From Epiperipatus broadwayi (lineage: Eukaryota; Onychophora; Udeonychophora; Euonychophora; Peripatidae): a stretch of 64,000 nucleotides of DNA. Below the pieces are notes generated by a model, which saw nothing but the letters and a program-made list of their open reading frames with translations, was not told where the DNA came from and searched no databases. The position numbers and the translations under genes are program-made. Positions 13,004-23,294 of the stretch are shown here, piece by piece. Location: NCBI GenBank assembly GCA_028023455.1, contig JAQFVV010012402.1, positions 9,776,292-9,840,291 of the forward strand, read 5' to 3'. Position 1 is the first letter of the stretch. Each line of letters opens with the position of its first letter.

Positions 13004-13619
13004 ATATATAAGTCGTAAAGCTTGCAAATAGGACACAGCATTATATTTTGTTGTTGGTAAATCACCGAATCTAACAACATGTGTGATTTCCTGCACCATA
13101 TTGTTTATCTCTTGGAATGTTACGAATAGTACATTACTTGACGCGTTACTGAATTGCAACTCACTAAAAACATAAATCTTTAACGTTTTCACAATTAAAA
13201 CTTAAATACAGTATGTTTTACAAAGTCTTAGAATTATTACTTTACAAAATCTGAAACATTTTAATCCTTTAAAATTATATTAAAAAAAACAAATAAAACT
13301 ACATTTCCATACAATTCAAATACACACTCTTTCATCAAGTCGTAACTGTTTTATAAACTGTGCGAATTTGGGAAATATATTTGCTTCCATGCAACATACA
13401 TGCTGTGCTGCGACATAATGGCCTGCATTTTGTAGCACAACAAAAAAGTTGTATTATAGAAAACGCGGGTTTGAACGTGTCTGCCGCCGAAACAGCATTT
13501 TTATTACTTTTAGCACGAAAACAGCGCCATAGAATGGCGTCTTTAGCTATAAGATGAGTACCAAGTAATCAATGGATGCCAGAAGGCTTGTGCATAAAAT
13601 CCCCATCTAGTGCCTACTC

Positions 13620-13676
13620 ATCCAATATTCCCATTAGTTTCTGGCTTTTGGCCTTTATCTGTGAGGAGCTTTGGAT
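13620..13676 (-). ncRNA. Decayed hammerhead, family 1 (- strand copy)
   Basis: On the - strand, ATCCAA and TTGGAT keep the outer stem I. The core reads CAGATAA instead of CTGATGA. GAAAC is kept, but the following GTC is lost (CTAATG). Inactive. Confidence 0.55.
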
Positions 13677-13820
13677 CAGAGAGCACTGCACCTAGATCTT
13701 AGGATCTAATGCAACTCTCCAGCAGCGACCTTTTATCTCTACTTGACTACAAAACTATGAGAATAAAATTGAAAACACAATATTTTCAATCTAAGCTCAA
13801 TAGCTTATATAGTCATATGA

Positions 13821-13885
13821 GTTTGAACCCAGTTCAGTACCCATACATTTTGATGCTTTTGGCTCTTTAACAACCATAGCCACCA
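13821..13885 (-). promoter_or_regulatory. tRNA-like Pol III A/B boxes, family 1
   Basis: On the - strand, TGGCTATGGTTGTTAAAGAG (A-box-like, compare TGGCTCAGTGGTTAAAG) is followed about 34 nt later by GGGTTCAAAC (B-box-like, consensus GGTTCGANNC). This spacing is normal for a tRNA-derived promoter. It supports Pol III transcription of the retrozyme body, which runs 3' of it on the same strand. Confidence 0.6.
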
Positions 13886-14103
13886 CTATCCATTTAGGCA
13901 GGATTGGTGTTAGACCACTAAACATCACATGATCACTATTTCTTATGCTAGCACATAACTGTTATTAAAACAGGCAAAACTCTCCATACAGTAGTTGCCT
14001 CTTAGTGCCAACCAGAGTAGTCAATGGATGTAGTTAAATAGAGATAAAAGGTAGCTGCTAGAGGGTTGCATTAGATCCCAATATCTAGGTGTAGTGCTCT
14101 CAG

Positions 14104-14162
14104 ATCTAAAGCTCCTCACTGACGAATGCCACAAGCCAGAAACTAGTCTGGGGATATTGGAT
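14104..14162 (+). ncRNA. Hammerhead ribozyme, family 1, conserved core
   Basis: Inner stem I is TCCTCA (14113-14118) with TGGGGA (14149-14154). Outer stem I is ATCTAA (14104-14109) with TTGGAT (14157-14162), using one G-T pair. The core CTGACGA (14119-14125) differs from CTGATGA only at position 7, which tolerates any base. GAAA is at 14139-14142. ACTAGTC gives a two-base-pair stem III and a GTC cleavage triplet ending at 14148. Stem II (TGC/GCC around CACAA) is weakened by a mismatch. All required core bases are present, so residual self-cleavage is possible. Confidence 0.75.
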
Positions 14163-14310
14163 GAGTAGGCACTAGATGGGGATTTTATGCACAAGCCTTC
14201 TGGCATCCATTGATTACTCTGGTCGGCACTGAGTGGCACTATTGTACGGAGAGTTTTGCCTGTTTTAATAACAGTTATGCGCTAGCATAAAAAAGTGATA
14301 ATGTGATGTA

Positions 14311-14380
14311 TAGTGGTGGCTATGATTGTTAAAGAGCCAAAGACACCAAAATGTACGAGTACTCAACTGGGTTCAGACCC
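14311..14380 (+). promoter_or_regulatory. tRNA-like Pol III A/B boxes, family 1
   Basis: The A-box-like TGGCTATGATTGTTAAAG begins at 14317, and the B-box-like GGTTCAGACC lies at 14370-14379. Spacing and order match a tRNA-derived internal promoter. It is the mirror partner of the boxes at 13821-13885. Confidence 0.6.
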
Positions 14381-14495
14381 ATATGACTATATAAGCTATT
14401 GAGCTTAGATTGAAAATATTATTGTGTTTTCAAATTTTATTCTCATAGTTTTGTAGTTAAGTAGATATAAAAGGTGGCTGCTGGAGGGCTCTCAG

Positions 14496-14554
14496 ATCCA
14501 AAGCTCCTCAGCTGATGAAGACCACAAGCCAGAACTTGACTGGGGATATTGGAT
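14496..14554 (+). ncRNA. Hammerhead ribozyme, family 1 (3' core decayed)
   Basis: The CTGATGA core (14512-14518) is intact, and both stem I halves are present (ATCCAA/TTGGAT, TCCTCA/TGGGGA). GAAA is changed to GAAC and the cleavage triplet reads GAC, so it should be inactive. Confidence 0.65.
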
Positions 14555-14728
14555 GAGTAGGCACTAGATGGGGATTTTATGCACAAGCCTTCTGGCATCC
14601 ATTGATTACTCTGGTTGGCACTGAGTGGCACTACTGTATGGAGAGTTTTGCCTGTTTTAATAACAGTTATGTTCTAGCATAAGAAATAGTGATCATGCGA
14701 TGTTTAGTGGTTTAACATCTCTATTAGC

Positions 14729-14944
14729 TACTTAAAATCCATAAGGATGATGTTTATTTAAGACTGATTGTTAGTTGTAGAAATTGTCCATGTTAAAAAT
14801 TGTCAAGATTTCTTTTTAAAGTTCTTAGTTTTTTGGCATACAAGACACAAATTGAGATTAATCAAGAACAATGAAAATAGAAAGAACTGACATATTGGTC
14901 AGCTTTGATGTGGAAAGTTTATTCACAAGTCTAGTTTTACTAAC
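14729..14944 (+). pseudogene. Penelope-like element RT, + arm, part 2
   Basis: Continues the PLE interrupted at 12292. It reads KIHKDDVYLRLIVS (usual form PKIHKPxxPLRPIVS), then the frame MKIERTDILVSFDVESLFTS (RT motif A). It is cut at 14944 by the gypsy element, whose target duplication ACTAAC is at 14939-14944. Motif spacing fits a PLE RT with a few frameshifts. Confidence 0.75.
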
Positions 14945-15496
14945 TGCTGTGTTTTCGGGGAGTTAACGATCTCAGCCGAAAACCTAATTGATTAACTTAG
15001 AATCGAAGACAGTTTTACTTTCTTAAAGCTAATTTATTTGTTACATGTGTTATTATACAAAAAAATGTCTATGCTTAAGATAATAATATGTGCATAGGAA
15101 AAAAAAAACAACTTCAGAAATATACATTTAATTAAAGTCTCTCAAAGAAAAGGTTTGGTTACTCACGGCGAATGAAAAATAAGACATCAGTTCTCCTACA
15201 ACTATTTTACTCCCAGAATATTTTAATGTTTTCTTTCTCAGGAGTCACTTTTACATCCCATTTATTTCCTCCTTCTGTACAGCTTAATTTCACTATTTAT
15301 TCCGAACAGTTCAGGTTGGTTAAACGTAGATTTATCTGTAGATAATAAATGGTTCCATGACAATTTGTTATAATCTTTGGTTCCACGTATGACTATACAT
15401 TACGCCATCTTGGTCATCTCTCTTCTCGTTTTTTCTTTTTCTTTTCCTGTCCTCGTAAAACCGGATGTTTCTAGAGTCAATGTCTCCATATTTTAG
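14945..15496 (-). repeat. LTR of gypsy element (3' LTR in element orientation)
   Basis: About 550 bp, matching 19495-20051 nearly throughout. It shares GTTAACGATCTCAGCCGAAA near one end and TTTCTAGAGTCAA near the other. Confidence 0.85.
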
Positions 15497-15504
15497 ATCT
15501 CTCC

Positions 15505-16702
15505 TCACTCTAGAACATGGTCCTTCAACCTTTCTGGCAGCCTATGCTCACGGTGAACTCTTGGTGCAGGTGTCCCTTCATCTTGTTGGGTTGGCCCGCT
15601 ATCAGTGTCATGTATCGGGTCCGTAACTTCCAGTACACTATCCATCTGGTCTGGTTCGTTTTGGCAAAACTCTTCCTGTGTTATTTGTGGCAATACTTCC
15701 TTATCTTCTTTAGGTAAGATGTCCCATTGACTGGCATTTCCAATGGTTTCTGGGATATCCATTCGAGCACACGGAGATCTTCTCCTTAAGTGGTCTATGT
15801 GTTTATGGACAGATGGACCATTCTCTAGTCTTATTTGGTAAATTGTCCTTGATTTCGCACTTATGATGGTTCCGGGTAGCCATCTCTTCCTTAGTATATC
15901 ACGCACCCAGACTGGATCATTTCTTTTGAACCTTTTCAAGTGTTTATGGAAATCACCTTCCGGTTCTCTCTTAGTTCTTTCCTTTCGGGGTAAAACGGTT
16001 GACATGTGTGTGCAACACGTTCTGTCGAATAACAGTTCGACCAGTGATTTACCATCTTTAGACCTTGGCAAAAAATGTTGGAAGAACATGATTTCCAGCA
16101 ATGCCTCCTCCATCCTGGTCTTGCTTGTTTTCTTCAGGTCCTTTTTTAAACACTGGACTGCCTTCTCTGCCAAACCATTTGATGCAGGGTGGTATGTCGG
16201 TGCAAAAATGTGACATATCCCTCTTTCTGTCAGGAAGTCTCCAAAACTGGTGGAGGTAAAGCTTGTTCCATTATCCGATACCAATATCTCGGGGTATCCA
16301 TGCGTGGTAAATATCTCTTGGAGAGCCCTTTGGGTAGATGTCAAGTTTTCTGACTTTAACAACCGGTATTCCACCCAATTGCTGTATGCATCCACCACCA
16401 CCAAAACCATTTTGTCCCTCTATAGGCCCAGCATAATCAATGTGGATCTGTTCCCAGGGTTTGTTTGGTTCTATCCAAGAGCTCGGTGTTTTTCTTGGCA
16501 GGTTTGCCTCGGCTTGGCAACTGTGGCACTGTCCCACCATCTCTTCTATCTCTTGGTCAATTCCTGGCCACCACACATATGAATGCGACAAAGCTTTCAT
16601 TCTCACTATTCCTGGGTGTCCGGCATGGAGTAGTCTTAAGATCTGGGCACGACTCCATCGGTTTCCATCGGTATGTATACACGATCTGTCCTGGTGATAC
16701 AA
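15505..16702 (-). pseudogene. gypsy integrase region
   Basis: The - strand frame at 16271-16702 holds the N-terminal zinc-binding part (HAGHPG, then CHSC) and the first catalytic Asp in HIDYAGP. A frameshift near 16400 moves to the frame at 15505-16410. This supplies the second Asp (VSDNGTSF) and the Glu (NGLAEKAVQ) of the D,D,E triad, and ends with the C-terminal DNA-binding region (IYQIRLENG). It would insert element cDNA into host DNA. It is broken by the frameshift. Confidence 0.85.
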
Positions 16703-17087
16703 CCATTACAGGTTGAGAGGGTTTGACAGGCATTCCAGATAGCTATATGAAGATTATCAGGATGGTTGCTTGGCCATCCCTCTTTTATCCAAGTCCTCAT
16801 TTGGCAACATCCCGGATCACTAACTGTCCACTCCGCTATTTTTGTACTATTTACAGTATCGTTCAACTTCATCACTTCCAATAAATTCACTTCCACGAAT
16901 TCACATGGTCTATCCGCCTTCAGTGGTAGACGCGATAGGGCATCAGCATGAGGTATGTCCCTTCCTGGTTGTGTACTAGTGTATAATCGTATGCTGCCAG
17001 TATATTAATCCATCTTAGCATTCTCTGGCTGCTGGTCTTACCTAATATGCCTAATAATGGGCGATGATCGGTGCATAAGGTGAAATT

Positions 17088-18087
17088 TCATCCATAGATG
17101 TACTGATGAAATTTCTTTACCGCGAAAATGATAGCGAGGGATTCTTTGTTCACCTGGCTATAGTTAGTTTCTGCGGGTGATAGGGTACGGGAGACATAGG
17201 CTATTGGAAGTTCTTGTCCATTTATCAAGTGTGATATGATGGCTCCAACCCCATATTCCGAAGCATCCGTGGTTACTATAACTTCTTGATTACCTTGGTA
17301 ATGCATCAACAGACTTTCAGATGACAATAAATCCTTGGTTGCCTGGAAAACAGCTTGGTGTTCAGCCTTCCACTTCCAGCGCTGACCCTTGCATAATAAG
17401 GCATAAAGGGGTTTTAGCTGATGTGCCTTTCCCTTCAAAAAGGTTTCGTAGAAGGTTAGCATTCCCAGAAATGCTTGCAAGTCTTTTACATTTCTTGGTA
17501 CTGGAGTGTTTTTTATCGCGGCGACCTTCTCGGGATTAGGACATTTTCCATTTTGATCAATAATATGTTCCAGCAACTTTATTTCTCTCGTGGACCAAAT
17601 GCTCTTAGTGGTATTTATCCTGATTCCCACTTTTTCCAATCAGTCGCATATGGTAAGCATGCGTTCCTTCAGTTCGGTTTCTGATTTAGCATAAATCAGT
17701 AGGTCATCCAGGTAGGGGATCACCCCCTCCATATTCCGCCTCATTTGATCTATTTTAGCTTGGAATATATTGGGGGCTGTCGTGATTCTATATGGTAGCT
17801 TATTGCACTGAAAAAGCCCGACATGAGTACAGAGAGTTAGTATTTTTGCAGACCTATCCGTGACTGGGATTTGATGAAAAGCTGACCTCAAATCTATCTT
17901 AGTGAAAACTGCAGCTTCCTGGAGTGATGCCACTATTTCTGTGACATTCGGGACCGGATACGCACTTTTTTTTTAAGTATTGATTTACAGTAAACCTGTA
18001 GTCCCCACAGATCCGTAAACTCCTGTCTGGCTTTGTGACTATCACAATTGGAGTGGCCCAATCTGAACTTTCCACTGGCAACAACAC
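17088..18087 (-). pseudogene. gypsy reverse transcriptase and RNase H
   Basis: RT fragments lie at 17899-18087 (TKPDRSLRICGDYR), 17640-17933 (FTKIDLRSAFHQI and the catalytic YLDDLLIYA) and 17088-17639 (AFLGMLTFYETFLKG). RNase H follows in the last frame with VTTDASEYGVGAI, and TDHRPL lies just past its stop. A stop (TGA) joins two segments near 17640, and a run of T causes a frameshift near 17965. The key catalytic residues are visible, but the frame is broken. Confidence 0.88.
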
Positions 18088-18255
18088 CCCTTCCTTTACC
18101 AGGGCTGACAGACTTTCTTCGACCTTTGCTCTTAGTGCGAATGGAACCTTCCTGGGTTTGCTTGCTACCGGTTGAGCCTCATCGGTAAGTTCTATGTCTA
18201 CTGGGTCTATCTTCAGTATTCCTATTTTTTCCTCAAATATCCTTGGGAATTTCTG

Positions 18256-18693
18256 TCACACTACATTTTCTAATTTTACAGTTTTAATCACTTGTATGGA
18301 TATGCCCAGTGGGCGGAACCAGTTTCGGCCCAGTAAGGGTTTTATGTTCTTTTTGACTATGTACAAAGGCAAAATTTTGCTTTTGTTATTTAATTTCACT
18401 GGGACCGAAATTTTTCCACAAATTTGGACGTTGTTTCCATTTACATCAGTGGCGATAACATTAGTCTTATCCAAATTTAGTTTCGACTTGGATATGGTGT
18501 TAATTTTTTCCCAGTCTTTTATTGACAGGATGGATAGCCCTGCCCCACTGTCTATCTCCATCGTCACTTTTACATTTATTATTCTGACATCCAGCACTAT
18601 TTGTTCGCTCAGGTTTGTCTCACATTTCTTTATTTCTGCCCTCCTTGTCACTTCCATTCTCTTATCACTTCTTTTACATCCCTGTTTCTGCAA
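18256..18693 (-). pseudogene. gypsy aspartic protease region
   Basis: The frame contains MEIDSGAGLSIL, the active-site D-S-G of a retroviral-type protease. About 75 residues later comes LLGRNWF, the usual end block. It follows the gag zinc knuckles and precedes RT, as expected for gypsy. A stop separates it from the RT segment. Confidence 0.8.
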
Positions 18694-18702
18694 ACGATCG
18701 CC

Positions 18703-19450
18703 ATATGGCCCCTAATGCCACAAGTCCGGCATTTCAAAGTTCTATTCTTACATGTCCTTTTCACGTGTCCTTTCATACCACAACAATATCAGCTAAAAGA
18801 CTCGACATCTGTGGTTGTGTTTCCAATGGTTCTAGTTTACGCACATCTGTCATGTAATTTTTTTCTTGGATTCCCTCTCGAAATTCCTTTGCATTAATCA
18901 CCAGTGTCTCATGAGCCACACATTTCGCAATCGCTGTTTTCTCAGAAATCAATCTCTATTTCATTGAGTAGTTGTTTTCTCAGATTGTGGTCCATCATGC
19001 CATATAGGAACTGGTCTAGGAGCATGTCATCTATATCCGGGAATGCACAATCTCGTGCTAATGTCCGCAATGCAAGGTTATATTCCGAATAGCTTTCATG
19101 TGTGTTTTGTTTTCTCATTCTGAATCTCAAATGAGCGACTCTTTTTGTAATTGCTGGTTGAAAATAATTTGTGAGTTTTTCAACTAATAGCTTATACAGT
19201 ATTTGTTCGGAGTTTTGTTCTCGGCCAACTGTTTAGCAATCTGAACTACATCTATTCCGGCGAAATACAACAATGTCGAGGTTTTCGTTTTGTCATCCTC
19301 AACTTTATTTAATCTCATATATCTTTCTATTTGTTCTACATAGAGGGTCCATCCCGCCGGGTCTCCTATTTCAAAATCTCTTAATACGTGTGAGGGTACT
19401 GCCATTTTTAAAATCTCTTCTGATCTATTAACTTTTTCCAAATCACGCAC
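18703..19450 (-). pseudogene. gypsy gag
   Basis: Gag begins near the 5' LTR in the frame at 19184-19450 (MAVPSHVLRDFEIGD, with a start at about 19405). It shifts frame into 18942-19130 (YNLALRTLARDC, LDQFLYGMMD), then ends with two CCHC zinc knuckles near 18710-18790. The second knuckle is complete (CRTCGIRGHMAIVC). In the first, a TGA stop at 18789-18791 replaces the first Cys. At least one frameshift and two stops are present. Confidence 0.8.
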
Positions 19451-19474
19451 AAAAAAACAATCTCCGATCTAACA

Positions 19475-19492
19475 TTCTGTACGACTGCACCA
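19475..19492 (-). promoter_or_regulatory. Putative primer-binding site of gypsy element
   Basis: Two bases inside the 5' LTR, the - strand reads TGGTGCAGTCGTACAG. It starts with the TGG expected opposite a tRNA CCA end. The tRNA species is not identified. Confidence 0.5.
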
Positions 19493-19494
19493 TC

Positions 19495-20051
19495 TACTGT
19501 GTTTTCAGGAAGTTAACGATCTCAGCCGAAAACCCAATTGATTAACTTAGAGTCGAAGACAGTTTTACTTTCTTAAAGCTAATTTATTTGTTACACATTG
19601 TGTGTTATTATACAAAAAAATGTCTATGCTTAAGATAATAATATGTGCATAGAAAAAAACAACAACAACTTCAGAAATATAATATAATTAAAGTCTCTCA
19701 AAGAAAAGGTTTGGTTACTCACGGCGAATGAAAAATAAGACATCAGTTCTCCTACAACTATTTTATTCCCAGAATATTTTAATGTTTTCTTTCTCACAAG
19801 TCACTTTTACATCCCATTTATTTCCTTCTTCTGTACAGCTTAATTTCACTATTTATTCCGAACAGTTCAGGTTGGTTAAACATAGATTTATCCGTAGATA
19901 ATAAATGGTTCCGTGACAATTTGTTATAATCTTTGGTTCCACTTGTGGCTATATGTTACGCCATCTTGGTCATCTCTCTTCTCGTTTTTCTTTTTCTTTT
20001 CCCATTCTCATAAAACCGGACGTTTCTAGAGTCAACGTCTCCATATTCTAG
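19495..20051 (-). repeat. LTR of gypsy element (5' LTR in element orientation)
   Basis: Partner of 14945-15496. It would carry the promoter for transcription toward lower coordinates. ACTAAC follows at 20052. Confidence 0.85.
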
Positions 20052-20460
20052 ACTAACAAAACATTTTCTATTGTAAGAAAAATATTAAATGAGGGCTATA
20101 TTTGCAAACTAGAACAGCACTTTTTATTTGATAATTTTTATGGAACTTTAATATTCTGCATAAGAACAACCTAATTTCAGTACATAAAATTATTCAACAA
20201 AAAAAAGTAATGGTTATGAGTTTATCACTGTTATCCTTACTCAGCAACAAACCTTAGTTATAAATATTATTCTATTTCCATTTAAAATCTAGTATCTCTA
20301 TGCCAATGATGGTGAAGCACTATTTACATATATTATGGAGACACATCAATAATATTTTGTGTTTTTCTGAACATTTGTTTGCTGTGATATTACTAACAGT
20401 TGGTGCATATACTAACCTGTTTGCTGTGATATTACTAACAATTGAATACATTTGGAATAT
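20052..20460 (+). pseudogene. Penelope-like element RT, + arm, part 3
   Basis: Directly after the gypsy duplication the PLE frame resumes (TNKTFSIVRKILNEGY). FCIRTT and FQY follow, matching the PLE block usually reading LLExCLxxTYFQYNG. Near 20290 LYANDGEALFTYI may be the decayed YVDD region. A 25-bp phrase around GCTGTGATATTACTAACA is duplicated at 20389 and 20421. No endonuclease domain is recognisable. Confidence 0.65.
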
Positions 20461-20474
20461 TTAACTAAAATTAA

Positions 20475-20545
20475 ACTTTTCTAAAAGACATTCAACACAC
20501 ATATTAGATGATGGAAATAGTCCAATATAAAAATACAACATCAAT
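20475..20545 (+). repeat. Dispersed repeat, copy 2
   Basis: Matches 428-500. Its position right after the PLE-like sequence suggests it may belong to the PLE 3' end. Confidence 0.6.
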
Positions 20546-22957
20546 AATATATCTTCTTTTATTAAATTTATAATAAAAATAGAATAAGAACAAAAATTGG
20601 TAATCTTAGATGTTCTTGCGACAAAATTATTTTATGATAAAGTTGAAACTACAGTTTACAGAAAATCTCCTCACTGACAAAAATACTTAGCATATTTATT
20701 TAATCATGTCAAAAATATAAAACATGGAGTTATATTATTATTATGGACTAGAATTTTTAAAAATTTGTTCAGGAACCAAATAACTTGGAAAAAGAAAAAT
20801 CTTCCATAGAACAAACTCTCTTGAAGTATAGCATCCAACACATATCATTAAGAAAACTATAAAGAAAAAATAATAAAAGCTATAGTAAATTCATACATAA
20901 TAGAGATAACAAACAAAGTAAATTAATCAGTAATATCAAAATAGCTTTCCAAAGTCATAGCATTACTGTGAAAAAAGCCTTACTTCTATAAGATCAAAAG
21001 TTGAAATGCTGAAAACAAGAAATACCTCATGAATTTGGAAGGACATACATATTGGTGAAACCACTTATTCCACTGAAAAAACGATTAAACGAGTAGAAAG
21101 TAATAATTTGAAAAAAACAAGCATATCTGAAGAAGCAGATATGGATATATCAATGAATTTATGTTCAATTTCAAAAAGATCAAAATATAGGGCAAAAAGT
21201 AAAAAGAAGAAAATTTGAGAAAGGTAAACAATTTTATAAATCAACCTACTGGGATAGTCCATAATGTTTGGAAATGACATTAATTTTACTCTCAATAAAA
21301 AATAGGGAAATGAGAGTTCTTATAAGTATACAAAATTTCTATCTTTGATAGCATAGTCTGGTTGATCAGAGCATCACCTTAAAAACAATATTCACAAATT
21401 TAAGTCATCAGTTTGATTCCCATGTTAGTATTGTCACTTGTTAAATCAGCAATACTTGAATAAGAGAGGAAAATAATGCTTCTCAACCCTGTGTTATATA
21501 TTTATCTGGTATTTTATTTATAATTGAATGTATATAAAAAACTTAAATGTTTGAATTTTACTAAAAATATTTAATAATTGAAAATAGAAATTATACAACC
21601 TATAATTACAAATTTAATTCATTAGCTTACTTATTGTATAATAAAATAAAAATAGAGAAACACGGCAGCTCTCTATTCTAGTGCCATCTATAATAAGCTT
21701 GAATAATCAGTGATTACCAGATGATAATGCATTTAAATCTTTTCTATACCATTTTGTGGCCTTTTCCTTTATCAGTGACATTTGGGATTTAAAACTGAGA
21801 GTACTAAAATATATAATTACTAACCTGAAGTTAGATTTATATTACTGTTCAAATGCATTGGCTTAGATTCAAAATTTTACAATATTTTGAAATTTCAGGA
21901 TTTTTTTTTAAGTTTGAACAGTAAATTGAAGCTAAAAATGGTTACTAGATGTGTAACTGCTTTACTTCTAGTTTTGAACTGCAAATCTTGATTAAAAACA
22001 AAAACTGGGAATTGAGACTTAAATGTATTACTATCTGATAATCGATGATTACTCAAGCTCACTACAAATAGCACTACAGTAAGGAGTTGCTCTTGTTTTA
22101 GCATATTCTTTTGATAATAGATATTTGTGAATGAACAAATCATGTTCATTATTATGTTTAAAACAGCTTCCTTTGATACAATAAAAGATTGGCTTTTTTT
22201 TTGTATCTAACTTTTCCAACTCATGTGTATATATGAGTTGTTATTGTTTTAATGAACTATGGTTTTGATTAGTTAATCAGCTAAGTAATTTAGTAATCAG
22301 TTTAACACCTTATTGAATAAATATTCAGTTATTTGATCTTAACTAAATAAATAGTTTAAAAGTTTCATATTGTAAAGCAATACTATAAATCCTACAAATA
22401 TTGAACAGAAGTTAGTGTATGCATTGATGAGGATTAAAAACTATCATTTTCTAAAGCAATGTACTGCAAATTTGAGTCATCATTGATTACTAGATGGTTG
22501 TGCTGTTGTTCTGGATAGGATAATGAATTATTATTTTTAATGTTAATGCAGAAAGTAAATAAAGAAAATATGTATTGATGATATGGAAATACAGCATGTG
22601 TTGAGTTAAATTTGAGCTTTAGAAATGAAACAACAAATAATCAAAAATTATGATGATATAATAATTATTGATAATTGGAATTGAAGTTTTAAATCAACTC
22701 TATATGAACAGATTTACAATATTATAATTTAGGAGCAAGTTCTGCATTAATCAAAAATTGACTATTAAGAAATGTCTGAACATTAAGTTCTCTTCCCAAT
22801 ATCAAAGAGAGAGAGAGAGAGTATCTAGGCAGAATAGTATTACAACTGCAAAAATTGATTTAGAAAAAATAAATAAATAAATAAACAATAAGATTTCAGA
22901 TGAATAGTAAATTGTGAGAATAATATTGTTATAAATGGGGAAGTTTTTATTCAGTTA
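20546..22957. other. Mostly gene-free AT-rich stretch
   Basis: No supported gene. A diverged family 1 copy seems to lie at about 21660-21800 on the - strand (CTAGTGCCATCT, then CCTTTATCAGTGACA), with its hammerhead decayed. A short (AG)n run is at 22806-22822. The frames at 21065-21295 and 21895-22149 show no family features. Confidence 0.5.
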
Positions 22958-23286
22958 ACTAGTTATAAACCAGCAGCAATAACTTGCCATAGTTTTAAAG
23001 TATTTGCATATCTCTTAATGAATAGGATTGCAACTTGGATGGAAATAAGATCTGGAGAGAGATTCAGATTAGATTTTCTTAAAGAAGAAGTATTAGAGAT
23101 AATTTATTTATTGTATCTCAATTGCTAGAAATATAAAGAAAATACATCATTTATTACATTTTTAGATATAGAAAAAAAAATTATGAGAAGTGGATAGGAA
23201 TAGATGATGGAATAGTTTTGAAAATATGGGAGATTTAATGTTGCTAAAAATGATTGTCTTCATAAGGATAGTGTTTAAAAATTATC
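22958..23286 (+). pseudogene. LINE A reverse transcriptase, left part
   Basis: The frame reads SYKPAAITC (usual form NYRPI), LLMNRIATWME, and then FITFLDIEKKI (usual form FLDxxKAYD, RT motif A). Stops interrupt it. The RT appears to resume at about 26835, after a LINE B fragment and a hAT element. Confidence 0.65.
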
Positions 23287-23294
23287 ATTTAGAG

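Larger units (their letters stand above)
12352..13562. mobile_element. Nested TIR transposon, non-autonomous
   Basis: Inverted ends of about 55 bp start GGTGCTTGTCTTATAGCTAA and, at the other end, GGTACTCATCTTATAGCTAA. They flank a 1.2-kb interior richer in CpG than its surroundings. It interrupts the family 1 sequence CCAGAGTAATCAATGG. The bases next to it, GAATAATC and AAGTAATC, are each one change from GAGTAATC, so an 8-bp duplication is likely. The GG start and 8-bp duplication would suit Merlin or MULE elements, but I see no transposase. The small frames at 12739-13192 (-) and 13360-13557 (+) are readings of repeats and of the TIR. Confidence 0.6.
12293..14716. mobile_element. Composite family 1 retrozyme insertion
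   Basis: This is a 2.4-kb insertion flanked by the exact 12-bp repeat ATCTCTATTAGC at 12281-12292 and 14717-14728. It is multimeric. A long - strand copy (12293-12351 plus 13563-13920) is followed by an inverted/direct partial copy (about 13965-14290) and a + strand copy (14311-14716). It contains three hammerhead sites, two tRNA-like box pairs and a nested TIR element. Head-to-head copies between a single pair of target duplications suggest one integration of a multimeric or inverted template, followed by the later nested insertion. Confidence 0.75.
14945..20051 (-). mobile_element. Ty3/gypsy LTR retrotransposon
   Basis: A 5.1-kb element with LTRs at both ends and gag-protease-RT-RNase H-integrase on the - strand, flanked by ACTAAC at 14939-14944 and 20052-20057 (5-6 bp duplication). 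The internal domain order is that of gypsy, and the integrase and RNase H motifs resemble K02A2.6-type elements. There is no envelope gene. Every coding segment has stops or frameshifts, so it is inactive. By eye the LTRs differ at a modest number of positions, suggesting a fairly young insertion into an already old PLE copy. Confidence 0.9.

Noticed and set aside
12739-13192. - strand open frames of 113 and 64 codons
   Set aside because: They translate a telomere-like minisatellite and transposon interior; no family features.
13821-14380. Full tRNA genes at the A/B boxes
   Set aside because: No complete cloverleaf with acceptor stem; the A- and B-box-like parts alone are conserved.
15517-18897. 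Several + strand frames of 60-173 codons in the gypsy element
   Set aside because: They are antisense shadows of the gag-pol frames on the - strand.
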